From NCBI GenBank assembly GCA_963678705.1, contig OY783213.1:186001-250000 (forward strand): a stretch of 64,000 bases of DNA, given 5' to 3'. Position numbers and translations under genes: made by a program. Below the pieces are notes generated by a model. The model did not search any database. It was not told where the DNA came from and saw only the letters and a list, made by a program, of their open reading frames with translations. This document shows, piece after piece, positions 7,370 through 16,500 of this stretch. The stretch is from Panorpa germanica (lineage: Eukaryota > Arthropoda > Insecta > Mecoptera > Panorpidae). Position 1 is the stretch's first letter. Every line of letters begins with the position of its first letter.

Positions 7370-8554
7370 ATGGAGGAAATGTTAAAAGAACTTAGAGAAA
7401 TGATGCTAGTGCAGGCCGAAAACACTAAAGAACAAAATGCAGATTTAAAACGAGAAATGCGGGAACAGAATACTAAGTTAGAAAAATTACAAGAAACATC
7501 TAAAGAAGACATATGCGAGAAGTTTAATGCGTTCCAAATGCAGTTGCAAGCTGTAGAAGAAGCTTGCAGAGGATCCAAAAAAGAACTAGAAATGCGTATA
7601 GATGATGTGGCACAAGTTCTTCAATCGGTAACCATTCGACAGGAGCTGACGGAGACGAAAATTCAGGAAATCGAAGAACGCGTAGAACTTGTCCAGAAAA
7701 ATGGGAAGCAACTAGCAGGAGCGCAGTTAACACAACTTGCCGATAGAGTGCAAGTTTTAGAAAACTCTCAAGGCTGCGTCAACTCTACGATTGCGAAAAC
7801 CAGCACTATCAAGCCAGCCCCCTACGATGGAACAATCTCTTGGCAGGAATATGAGGTGCAATTCACAGCCATAGCGGAGTTCAATGGCTGGAGTGACAGG
7901 GATTGTGCAGGCCAGTTAGCGGCCATGCTACGGGGTTCGGCTCTAATCGCTTTCCAAAATATGAACCCGGACGAGCGGCGTAGCTATACGGCTCTTAAAG
8001 CAATGCTAAGCCAGCGGTATGGGGAAGAAAGTCTCGCACCTCTGTACTGGGCGCAGCTGGTGAACCGGAGACAAGCTGCAGGAGAAAGGCTAGCAGACCT
8101 GGCGACAGATATCGAACGATTAGTAAACCGTGCTGCAGGCAAAGCCCCCAGGGACACACTAGGAAATTGGGAGGTACAATACTTCGCTAACGCTGTACGG
8201 GAGCGCAGAATAAAGGAGGCCATTTTATTGGCTAAGCCGAAGAACATAAACGAGGCCCTGGCCGCTGCGCTTCAAATGGAAACTGTCAGCCATATTCCCG
8301 ATGTGAGCCGTATAAGGAGCGCCACTACATCTCCCTCTCATACCAGCCCTACTATGGACGATCTCCTTAGGCGATTGGTGGACCTCGAAGAACGAAACCG
8401 GCACCGCTATAATCCAGGAATTTCAAGAGGTCGGCAATGGACTTACAACAGGGGAAGAAACCCACCTGTGAATGGTACAAGCTCGGAAAGAAGACCCTTG
8501 ACATCGGCTGTCAATGTGGATCGGCAGTCGGGAAACGGGTCGCAGGCAGCCTAA
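7370..8554 (+). CDS. gag: Gypsy gag polyprotein
   Basis: Structural protein of 394 residues that would assemble the virus-like particle around the element RNA. Residues 1 to about 130 are rich in heptad-like E/K/L runs (KELREMMLVQAEN, then ERVELVQKNGKQ) and should form coiled coils. About residues 140-310 resemble the retrotransposon gag capsid region: PYDGTISWQEYEVQFTAIAE, then ALKAMLSQRYGEE, then REKIKEAILL-like RRIKEAILLAKPKNINEALA. The C-terminal end is basic (RGRQWTYNRGRNPP); I see no CCHC zinc knuckle. The ATG at 7370 is preceded by CAACAAAA, a good insect start context. It overlaps pol by about 118 nt. Confidence 0.9.
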   Translation: MEEMLKELREMMLVQAENTKEQNADLKREMREQNTKLEKLQETSKEDICEKFNAFQMQLQAVEEACRGSKKELEMRIDDVAQVLQSVTIRQELTETKIQEIEERVELVQKNGKQLAGAQLTQLADRVQVLENSQGCVNSTIAKTSTIKPAPYDGTISWQEYEVQFTAIAEFNGWSDRDCAGQLAAMLRGSALIAFQNMNPDERRSYTALKAMLSQRYGEESLAPLYWAQLVNRRQAAGERLADLATDIERLVNRAAGKAPRDTLGNWEVQYFANAVRERRIKEAILLAKPKNINEALAAALQMETVSHIPDVSRIRSATTSPSHTSPTMDDLLRRLVDLEERNRHRYNPGISRGRQWTYNRGRNPPVNGTSSERRPLTSAVNVDRQSGNGSQAA

Positions 8555-11500
8555 CGGGGACAACTCTGCCTGCTGTTCCGATCAAGAGTCCCCACATTAC
8601 AGCAGTCGGAACAATAGGAGGAGTAAATAGGGGACCAAATGTGTTGGGATATATGGAAGACCGGCCATGCAAATTTTTGATTGATACTGGTGCTACGCAA
8701 TCACTAGTCGGATTGGAATTCATTAGACAACAAGAATTTACGAGGCAGATCATTGCACCAGCAGCTCCCATTGTATTGCGAGCAATTACTGGAGATACGG
8801 CACCCGTTTCCGGAAAAATCAAATTAAAGATCAGGTTAGGCCACATGATCCGAGACTTTATATTCCTCGTAGCATTAATAGAGGAAGAATGTGTTCTGGG
8901 TTACGATTGGATGTCCTCAATAAACTGCACAATTTTTCCAAGAGCTAACATTATACAAATAGGAAGAGACCGGCTCAAGTTGTTAAAAGATGACACTGAA
9001 GAAACTCTAAATATCAGAACGAGTATTACAAAAGACATACAGCCCTCAGATGATAAAGAAGTGACCCTTCCGAACCACCTACAGGACGTCTATGAGAAGT
9101 CAAATAAAAATTTAACTCTTGAAGAATCTCATGACCTGAAGATGGTACTACAAGACAACCAGGACATTTTTTCATCGGGAATAGAAGACGTGGGACACAC
9201 GACATTAGTGCAACACCCAATAAAGGTAGGAGACGCTAGACCAATTAAACAACCTGCACGAAGACTGCCATGGGGACAAGAAGAGGAAGTTGACGCCATG
9301 GTGGATCAAATGCTGCGAGACGGAATAATAGAACCCTCAACAAGTCCTTGGGCATCACCGATAGTACTAGTAAAGAAAAAAGACGGAACGAAGCGATTCT
9401 GCGTAGACTATAGGAGATTAAACGATGTCACGCTAAAGGATGCATACCCGTTGCCTCGTATCGATAGCCTTTTTAGTGTATTAAACGGGTCTAAATACTT
9501 CTCCACTCTTGATCTCCGGAGCGGATATTGGCAAGTAGAAGTAAAACAAGAAGATAGGGAGAAAACAGCGTTCACGACCGGGAAAGGTCTCTGGCAGTTT
9601 CGAGTAATGCCTTTTGGTCTATGTAATGCCCCCGCAACATTTGAACGATTAATGGATAGCGTCTTAAAAGACTTACCTCCGGGAACATGCCTCGTGTATC
9701 TGGACGACATAGTGGTGCTTGGCAAAGATGCTAGAAGCCAAATAGATAATTTGAAAATTGTATTTCAACGATTACGAACAGCAAACCTTAAATTAAACCC
9801 AAAGAAATGCAACCTTTGTGCCGAGCAAATAAGATATCTGGGACATGTCGTCACTAGAAATGGAGTATCTACGGACCCGGAAAAAGTGAAAGCTATTCAG
9901 ACCTGGCCGACACCCACCAACCTGTCGGAAGTGCGGAGTTTCCTTGGGTTATGTGCTTATTACAGAAAATTTGTTTCAAACTTTGCGAAGATTGCAAAAC
10001 CGCTGTATGAACTTACGGAGAAACCAACTACGAAGAGGCGACCCATTGTGTGGACACCATCATGTGAAGACTCGTTCAACCAATTAAAGGGAAAGCTTAC
10101 AAATGCACCGATCCTTGCTTTTCCCCAACGTGTAGGCGAATTTATATTGGATACGGATGCATCGCATACCGGAATGGGAGCAGTACTCTCACAAATACAA
10201 CAAGGCGAAGAATGTGTAATAGAATACTTCAGTAGGGTATTCTCGAAGGCCGAACAGAATTACTGTGTTACTCGAAAGGAACTACTGGCAGTCGTTAAAG
10301 CTCTAAAACAGTTTAGACACTATTTGTGGGGCCAGCCATTTCGAATTCGTACCGACCACGCTTCGTTAACCTGGTTAACAAATTTTAAGGAGCCTGAGGG
10401 ACAACTAGCACGTTGGCTACAACAGATAAGCGAATACCAGTATAAAATCGAGTACCGGCCAGGACGTCAACACGCAAATGCAGATGCATTGTCTAGAAGA
10501 CCATGTGCAACCAATGGATGTGACCACTGTGAACGTAAGGAGGCTAAACAGGAGCCCGAATGCGTACCCGATGAGGCAATACTTATACGACATACTCAAG
10601 TCTATTTACAAAACGGTCGATTACCTCTTAACTATGATGATGCCGAAAAATGGGATCCCGATACATTAGTAAAAGCAGAAATCAAAATGAGCATGGAATA
10701 CATCAGGGATGACCTATTCTTAGCACCCTCCGAATACGCGTTAGCCCATTGTGTCGCCGAAGACCTGCATATGAGTAAAGGTATTGCAGTAACATTCAAG
10801 GAGAAATTCGGAGATCTGAGAAAGCTTCGAGAACAACAAAGGAAGGTAGGAGAAGTTGCAGTTCTAGAAAAGGATGGAAGATTTATTTATTACCTGATTA
10901 CAAAACGGAGGAGTTCCGGAAAACCAACGTACCATGATCTATGGCAATCATTGGTATCACTACGAGAACACATCCTGCAGAAACAAGTAAAAAAGTTAGC
11001 CATTCCGCAAATAGGTTGCGGACACGATCATTTGACGTGGGCCCATGTAGAGCGTCTGCTGAGATACGTGTTCTACGATTTGGAGCTCAACATTCAGGTT
11101 TATATACCAGAACCAGTAGCAACCGTTCCCATAAGATACTTGACGCGGGCGAAGGCTAAAACCGAAGAAACTCAAGTAACAGAGAATAATGATTCGCCTC
11201 CACCTGCAGATAGCTCGATGCAAAGGACTGATCAAGCAGAAGATGAACTGGGTGACATCGTAGGTGAAGCACAGAAAGAAGATGAAGATCTGGCACTCAT
11301 TGCGGCATGGAAAAAGACAGGAATTAGACCTCAATGGCCAGAGGTATCAGCCTATAGTCCTCGTGTAAAAGAATATTGGTCTATGTGGAACTGTTTAGAA
11401 CTTCACGATGGAAGGCTATATCGGTTGTGGCATTTAGTAGACGACAGGCCACCCATTCGACAACTGATAGTACCTAATAAACTAGTCCCGGATATATTGA

Positions 11501-12582
11501 AACAAGTACACGATAGTTTCTCAGGTGGACATTTCGGGGTGCATAAAACACTAGAGAAGATACGGCAAAGGTGGTACTGGCCCCGTTGCGGAGCCTCAGT
11601 AAATCGTTGGTGTCGAAATTGTGACACTTGTACGGCCAGTAAAGGACCCCGGCAGAGAAATCGAGGACCTATGCATACCTACACGGTGGGAGCACCGTTC
11701 GAAAGAGTAGGAATGGACATTTTAGGACCACTGCCACGGAGCCGAACCGGCAATAAATACGTGTTGATCGTGGTGGATTACTTTACCAAATGGCCTGAAA
11801 TACTTCCTATCCCGAATCAAGAAGCGATTACAGTTGCAAAAGTCTTTGTGCAAGAAGTAGTATCGCGTTATGGAGTTCCCCGAGAGCTACATTCGGATCA
11901 AGGAAGAAATTTTGAAGCCGCCGTATTCCAACAGATTTCGAAACTTCTAGGCATGCATAAAACCCGAACTACACCATTACATCCGCAGTCGAACGGCATG
12001 GTTGAAAGACTAAATCGGACGATAGAGGAATACCTGACGAAATTTATCCATACTAACCAAGACAATTGGGACGAGTTGATACCTCTGTTTCTACTGGCAT
12101 ATCGGTCAGCGGTGCACGAAGCAACACGGCAGACTCCAGCCGCTATGCTAATGGGACGTGAACTCAGGTTACCCTGTGACCTGATGTACGGACCTCCTCC
12201 CGAAAGAAAGTTTAGTGGCAACGAAGAATACTGCGAAACCCTAGCGCAAGAATTAGAAAAAATCCACAAACTTGCGAGAGAACGCCTTCAGTTAGCGACG
12301 GATCGCTCGAAAACGCGTTATGATTGTGGAAAACAAAGTCAGCGTTTTTCCAGAGGTGATGCGGTATGGCTCTACTATCCTAAGAAGAAGATAGGACGAA
12401 GCCCTAAACTACAAGCCAAATGGGAAGGACCGTATTTAATATCGGCTGTCATTTCGGACGTGATCTACAAAGTGCAGAGATCAGCCCGAGGAAAATGCAT
12501 GATTGTTCACCGAGACCGACTCGCGAAGTACGAGGGTGAAAATGCTCCGGACTGGGAGTTAACGGAATCAGCCGCCCGATGA
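8437..12582 (+). CDS. pol: Gypsy pol polyprotein (protease, RT, RNase H, macrodomain, integrase)
   Basis: Long frame of 1381 codons lying in the -1 frame relative to gag, as in family members that express pol by ribosomal frameshifting; its first ATG may not be a real start. Protease: LIDTGATQSLV near residue 83. Reverse transcriptase: about 265-490 with DYRRLN, LDLRSGYWQ, MPFGLCNAP and YLDDIVV near 421. RNase H: about 560-690 with LDTDASHTGMGAVLSQ near 571 and NADALSRR at its end. Macrodomain: about 753-893. Integrase: zinc HHCC motif from about 1025, catalytic core with MDILGP near 1091, HSDQGRNFE near 1153 and VERLNR near 1190. A GPYLI/VHRDRL-type C-terminal domain lies near 1330-1365. No chromodomain is evident. 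Confidence 0.95.
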   Translation: MDLQQGKKPTCEWYKLGKKTLDIGCQCGSAVGKRVAGSLTGTTLPAVPIKSPHITAVGTIGGVNRGPNVLGYMEDRPCKFLIDTGATQSLVGLEFIRQQEFTRQIIAPAAPIVLRAITGDTAPVSGKIKLKIRLGHMIRDFIFLVALIEEECVLGYDWMSSINCTIFPRANIIQIGRDRLKLLKDDTEETLNIRTSITKDIQPSDDKEVTLPNHLQDVYEKSNKNLTLEESHDLKMVLQDNQDIFSSGIEDVGHTTLVQHPIKVGDARPIKQPARRLPWGQEEEVDAMVDQMLRDGIIEPSTSPWASPIVLVKKKDGTKRFCVDYRRLNDVTLKDAYPLPRIDSLFSVLNGSKYFSTLDLRSGYWQVEVKQEDREKTAFTTGKGLWQFRVMPFGLCNAPATFERLMDSVLKDLPPGTCLVYLDDIVVLGKDARSQIDNLKIVFQRLRTANLKLNPKKCNLCAEQIRYLGHVVTRNGVSTDPEKVKAIQTWPTPTNLSEVRSFLGLCAYYRKFVSNFAKIAKPLYELTEKPTTKRRPIVWTPSCEDSFNQLKGKLTNAPILAFPQRVGEFILDTDASHTGMGAVLSQIQQGEECVIEYFSRVFSKAEQNYCVTRKELLAVVKALKQFRHYLWGQPFRIRTDHASLTWLTNFKEPEGQLARWLQQISEYQYKIEYRPGRQHANADALSRRPCATNGCDHCERKEAKQEPECVPDEAILIRHTQVYLQNGRLPLNYDDAEKWDPDTLVKAEIKMSMEYIRDDLFLAPSEYALAHCVAEDLHMSKGIAVTFKEKFGDLRKLREQQRKVGEVAVLEKDGRFIYYLITKRRSSGKPTYHDLWQSLVSLREHILQKQVKKLAIPQIGCGHDHLTWAHVERLLRYVFYDLELNIQVYIPEPVATVPIRYLTRAKAKTEETQVTENNDSPPPADSSMQRTDQAEDELGDIVGEAQKEDEDLALIAAWKKTGIRPQWPEVSAYSPRVKEYWSMWNCLELHDGRLYRLWHLVDDRPPIRQLIVPNKLVPDILKQVHDSFSGGHFGVHKTLEKIRQRWYWPRCGASVNRWCRNCDTCTASKGPRQRNRGPMHTYTVGAPFERVGMDILGPLPRSRTGNKYVLIVVDYFTKWPEILPIPNQEAITVAKVFVQEVVSRYGVPRELHSDQGRNFEAAVFQQISKLLGMHKTRTTPLHPQSNGMVERLNRTIEEYLTKFIHTNQDNWDELIPLFLLAYRSAVHEATRQTPAAMLMGRELRLPCDLMYGPPPERKFSGNEEYCETLAQELEKIHKLARERLQLATDRSKTRYDCGKQSQRFSRGDAVWLYYPKKKIGRSPKLQAKWEGPYLISAVISDVIYKVQRSARGKCMIVHRDRLAKYEGENAPDWELTESAAR
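10690..11118 (+). other. TARG1/OARD1-like macrodomain inside gypsy pol
   Basis: Residues 753-893 of pol match the TARG1 (C6orf130) macrodomain family almost end to end: DDLF, ALAHCVAEDLHMSKGIAV, KFGDL, VGEVAVLEKDGRFIYYLITK, KPTY, IPQIGCGHDHLTW and a final beta strand IQVYIPE. This family binds ADP-ribose and removes it from proteins or O-acetyl-ADP-ribose. The residues equivalent to the human TARG1 catalytic Lys84 and Asp125 are present at pol residues 823 and 864. Such a domain is not a normal part of Ty3/gypsy pol. It occupies the linker between RNase H and integrase and is followed by a charged spacer of about 75 residues. The likely origin is capture of a host gene. The match is from memory of the human protein. 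Confidence 0.85.
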
Positions 12583-12610
12583 AAATTATAAGCCCTCGGG
12601 ACGAGCGCTT

Positions 12611-12625
12611 TTAAGAGGGGGAAAG
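12611..12625 (+). other. Gypsy polypurine tract
   Basis: AAGAGGGGGAAAG ends directly at the 3' LTR, the usual plus-strand primer position. It follows the pol stop by about 30 bases. Confidence 0.8.
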
Positions 12626-13274
12626 TGTTACGAATTTGCGGGCGTCTGAGGATACAAAAATTATAGTTATAAACTAATAGCTGGAATTAGCAGAAAAGGT
12701 TGCCCATCCCTGCACAAATATCTAGACGTTTCGATAACGAGGCTGTTTACTAGTCGGCGCATAACTTCTACGCGTGTGTGTTCCTGGAAATGAACGTAAA
12801 CAACTGCACTTGTGTTATTGTTTACATGTGAACGTTCTAGAACCAAATACTACGCGTATGGAGTGGAACGTCATAGAACTAGACGGAAGGTCAAACAGCG
12901 TATTTGGATAATTATAGGAATATTCTAGAAAGTCAGAAGAGTCGTGATCAGGGGTAATCTGCTGCGTAAACCGCTAATATAAAAGGAGCAAAGCATTGCG
13001 TCGCGAGTTCAGTTTTAACAACAGCAGTCAGACCGCAAGAAACATCAGCCAGTAAAACTAATAAGTAAAATAATAAACCGTAATAATTGTAAAGTAGTTG
13101 TAATTGTTTTTGTGTTAATAAATAAAGTTTATAAAAGTGTCAATCCTTCTTTTAATTTGAATTGTGGCTATTTCTAAATATAAGTTACAACGCGACTAAA
13201 TAGTGTAAACAATTGCTTCCGCTCGGCAATCAACTATAAAAGAACCCCGTCGTCGCACAAGTAAAATTGTAACA
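12626..13274 (+). repeat. Gypsy 3' LTR (649 bp)
   Basis: Same length as the 5' LTR and different only at two adjacent-region bases (GGTTGCTTATCC versus GGTTGCCCATCC). Confidence 0.95.
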
Positions 13275-13278
13275 ATAT
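13275..13278. other. Target-site duplication ATAT, right
   Basis: Right copy of the 4-bp duplication; the satellite continues in phase after it. Confidence 0.85.
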
Positions 13279-13525
13279 AAATACTTCTTCTAACGAAATG
13301 TATTTAAGTTTATTTTAATATTGTGCTAATTTGCTCTAAAATAAGTGTTTTTAAAAACGTTTGACAGTTAGAAACCAGTGTTGAAAAATATAACTAAATA
13401 TATATATGACGCGTACACGCGGTCTTATAAAAATAACCTCAAAACTGTAACTTTGTCGTTTTTGAGATAAAACATTAATAAGTGCGATAGATAAAGAAAT
13501 TGATAATAATTAGATTAGTGTTAGT

Positions 13526-16500
13526 GCTAAAACATCAACTGGTAAAGAAATTCAAGAAATCTGTAGACCTATATAAGAAAGACCTCATATAAACACTACA
13601 AATATACGGAAAACAAAATGTTGCTTATCACTATCAAGTAAGTCAAATAACATTAACTATAAATAATATTAATACATAACAATTAGTTTATACTCGTAAA
13701 AAAGCGAGTTTCAAATAATAAAGAGAGTGTATTAATTGTCATAAGTAACCAATATATATGGTTTTCTTGAAAATTGTGACTGATTGTTCATGAACAATCA
13801 CACTATACCAAGATAACGCAAAAAAAAACATAACTTGTCGCATATTATAATACTATATAATATTTATAGAAATTCCAGGGTGCATTTAATAATGTCTGGT
13901 GGCCAAGTGCCCTTCGAAGAATTAGGCCGGCAAAAATCTCTAGGAACGTCTACTGCACTATGAAGAACTATATTTATTGTTGAACATTAATTTTACAAAC
14001 CGATTACCGTTCCATGAAAAGAGGCAACTATCTAATGGTTGTCCTCAACTCTGGAACATGGTATTCGACGAGGACTGTGTTTCTCACTCGAAAGGTTGTG
14101 TAAACGTATGTTTTGATAAAATGTGTAGTTTCTTGAAGCTACACAAAATGGCTATATCTTCAAGTAAAACAAAGATGATGATCCTTGCCTTTGGCAAGAC
14201 AGATGGGACTTAACAGAAAAAGGAAGAACTACATATTTGTTAATAAAGACGTTAATTTTGATGTGCAACGCAAGTGGTACCTATCTACTGTGTGTGTGTT
14301 CGATCGGCATCTGCTACTTTAGGTGAAAAAAGTGATTAAAAGTGAGAAATTATTTACGGAAAAAAATTAAATATATTATATAAATACTTCTTCTAACGAA
14401 ATGTATTTAAGTTTATTTTAATATTGTGCTAATTTGCTCTAAAATAAGTGTTTTTAAAAACGTTTGACAGTTAGAAACCAGTGTTGAAAAATATAACTAA
14501 ATATATATATGACGCGTACACGCGGTCTTATGAATATAACCTCAAAACTGTAACTTTGTCGTTTTTGAGATAAAACATTATTAAGTGCGATAGATAAAGA
14601 AATTAATAATAATTAGATTAGTGTTAGTGCTAAAACATCAACTGGTAAAGAAATTCAAGAAATCTGTAGACCTATATAAGGAAGACCTCATATAAACACT
14701 ACAAATATACGGAAAACAAAATGTTGCTTATCACTATCAAGTAAGTCAAATAACATTAACTATAAATAATATTAATACATAACAATCAGTTTATACTCTT
14801 AAAAAAGCGAGTTTCAAATAATAAAGAGAGTGTATTAATTGTTATAAGTAAATAATATATATGGTTTTCTTGAAAATTGTGACTGATTGTTCATGAACAA
14901 TCACACTATACCAAGATAACGCAAAAAAAAACATAACTTGTCGCATATTATAATACTATATAGAATTTATAGAAATTCCAGGGTGCATTTAATAATGTCT
15001 GGTGGCCAAGTGCCCTTCGAAGAATTAGGCCGGCAAAAATCTCTAGGAACGTCTACTGCACTATGAAGAACTATATTCATTGTTAAACATTAATTTTACA
15101 AACTGATTACCGTTCCATGAAAAGAGGCAACTATCTAATGGTTGTCCTCAACTCTGGAACATGGTATTCGACGAGGACTGTGTTTCTCACTCGAAAGGTT
15201 GTGTAAACGTATTTTTTTGCCAAATGATAAAGTGATCCTTGTCGGTGCAAATAGTACAGAACAACTAAAAAGCCGATCTTTAGCTTCTATAGATAAAATG
15301 TGTAGTTTCTTGAAGCTACACAAAATGGCTATATCTTCAAATAAAACAAAGAAGATGATCCTTGCCTTTGGCAAGACAGATGGTACTTAACAGAAAAAGG
15401 AAGAACTACATATTTGTTAACAAAGACGTTAATTTTGATTTGCAACACAAGTGGTACCTATCTACTGTGTGTGTGTTCGATCGTCATCTGCTACTTTAGG
15501 TGAAAAAAGTGATTAAAAGTGAGAAATTAATTACGTAAAAAAATTAAATATATTATATAAATACTTCTTCTAACGAAATGTATTTAAGTTTATTTTAATA
15601 TTGTGCTAATTTGCTCTAAAATAAGTGTTTTTAAAAACGTTTGACAGTTAGAAACCAGTGTTGAAAAATATAACTAAATATATATATGACGCGTACACGC
15701 GGTCTTATAAAAATAACCTCAAAACTGTAACTTTGTCGTTTTTGAGATAAAACATTAATAAGTGCGATAGATAAAGAAATTGATAATAATTAGATTAGTG
15801 TTAGTGCTAAAACATCAACTGGTAAAGAAATTCAAGAAATCTGTAGACCTATATAAGAAAGACCTCATATAAACACTACAAATATACGGAAAACAAAATG
15901 TTGCTTATCACTATCAAGTAAGTCAAATAACATTAACTATAAATAATATTAATACATAACAATTAGTTTATACTCGTAAAAAAGCGAGTTTCAAATAATA
16001 AAGAGAGTGTATTAATTGTCATAAGTAACCAATATATATGGTTTTCTTGAAAATTGTGACTGATTGTTCATGAACAATCACACTATACCAAGATAACGCA
16101 AAAAAAAACATAACTTGTCGCATATTATAATACTATATAATATTTATAGAAATTCCAGGGTGCATTTAATAATGTCTGGTGGCCAAGTGCCCTTCGAAGA
16201 ATTAGGCCGGCAAAAATCTCTAGGAACGTCTACTGCACTATGAAGAACTATATTCATTGTTGAACATTAATTTTACAAACCGATTACCGTTCCATGAAAA
16301 GAGGCAACTATCTAATGGTTGTCCTCAACTCTCGAACATGGTATTCGACGAGGACTGTGTTTCTCACTCGAAAGGTTGTGTAAACGTATGTTTTGATAAA
16401 ATGTGTAGTTTTTTGAAGCTACACAAAATGGCTATATCTTCAAGTAAAACAAAGATGATGATCCTTGCCTTTGGCAAGACAGATGGGACTTAACAGAAAA

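Larger units (their letters stand above)
6458..13274 (+). mobile_element. Complete-looking Ty3/gypsy LTR retrotransposon with macrodomain
   Basis: A 6817-bp element with paired 649-bp LTRs, a primer-binding site, overlapping gag and pol frames, a polypurine tract and a 4-bp ATAT target duplication. Domain order in pol is protease, reverse transcriptase, RNase H, macrodomain, integrase; integrase last is diagnostic of Ty3/gypsy. No env frame is present. The LTRs differ at about two positions (0.3%), so the insertion is recent, probably well under a million years at typical insect rates (rate assumed). It looks whole, with no obvious breaks. Its base composition is clearly less AT-rich than the host array. 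It lies in satellite unit 6 and is absent from the duplicated block copy, consistent with insertion after that duplication. Confidence 0.95.
5598..13525 (+). repeat. Mosaic unit 6, split by the gypsy element
   Basis: Unit 6 occupies 5598-6457 and 13279-13525. Its first part shares private variants with unit 12 (CAAGTCAGTC, AATATAAATAC). Its middle matches unit 4 (GTGTATGAAC, CAAAAACAAAC, GATGTGCAACGC). Its end matches unit 2 (ATTACGTAAAAAAATT, then TCTTATAAAAATAACC and AACATTAATAAG after the insertion). This is the expected product of unequal exchange or conversion between units. Confidence 0.75.

Noticed and set aside
7984-8247. Minus-strand ORFs inside the gypsy gag/pol region (also at 7357, 7524, 8511, 9408, 10996 and 11898)
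   Set aside because: Shadows of well-supported plus-strand coding sequence with no recognisable motif.
12583-12625. An env gene after pol in the gypsy element
   Set aside because: Only about 40 bases separate the pol end from the 3' LTR; there is no room for env.
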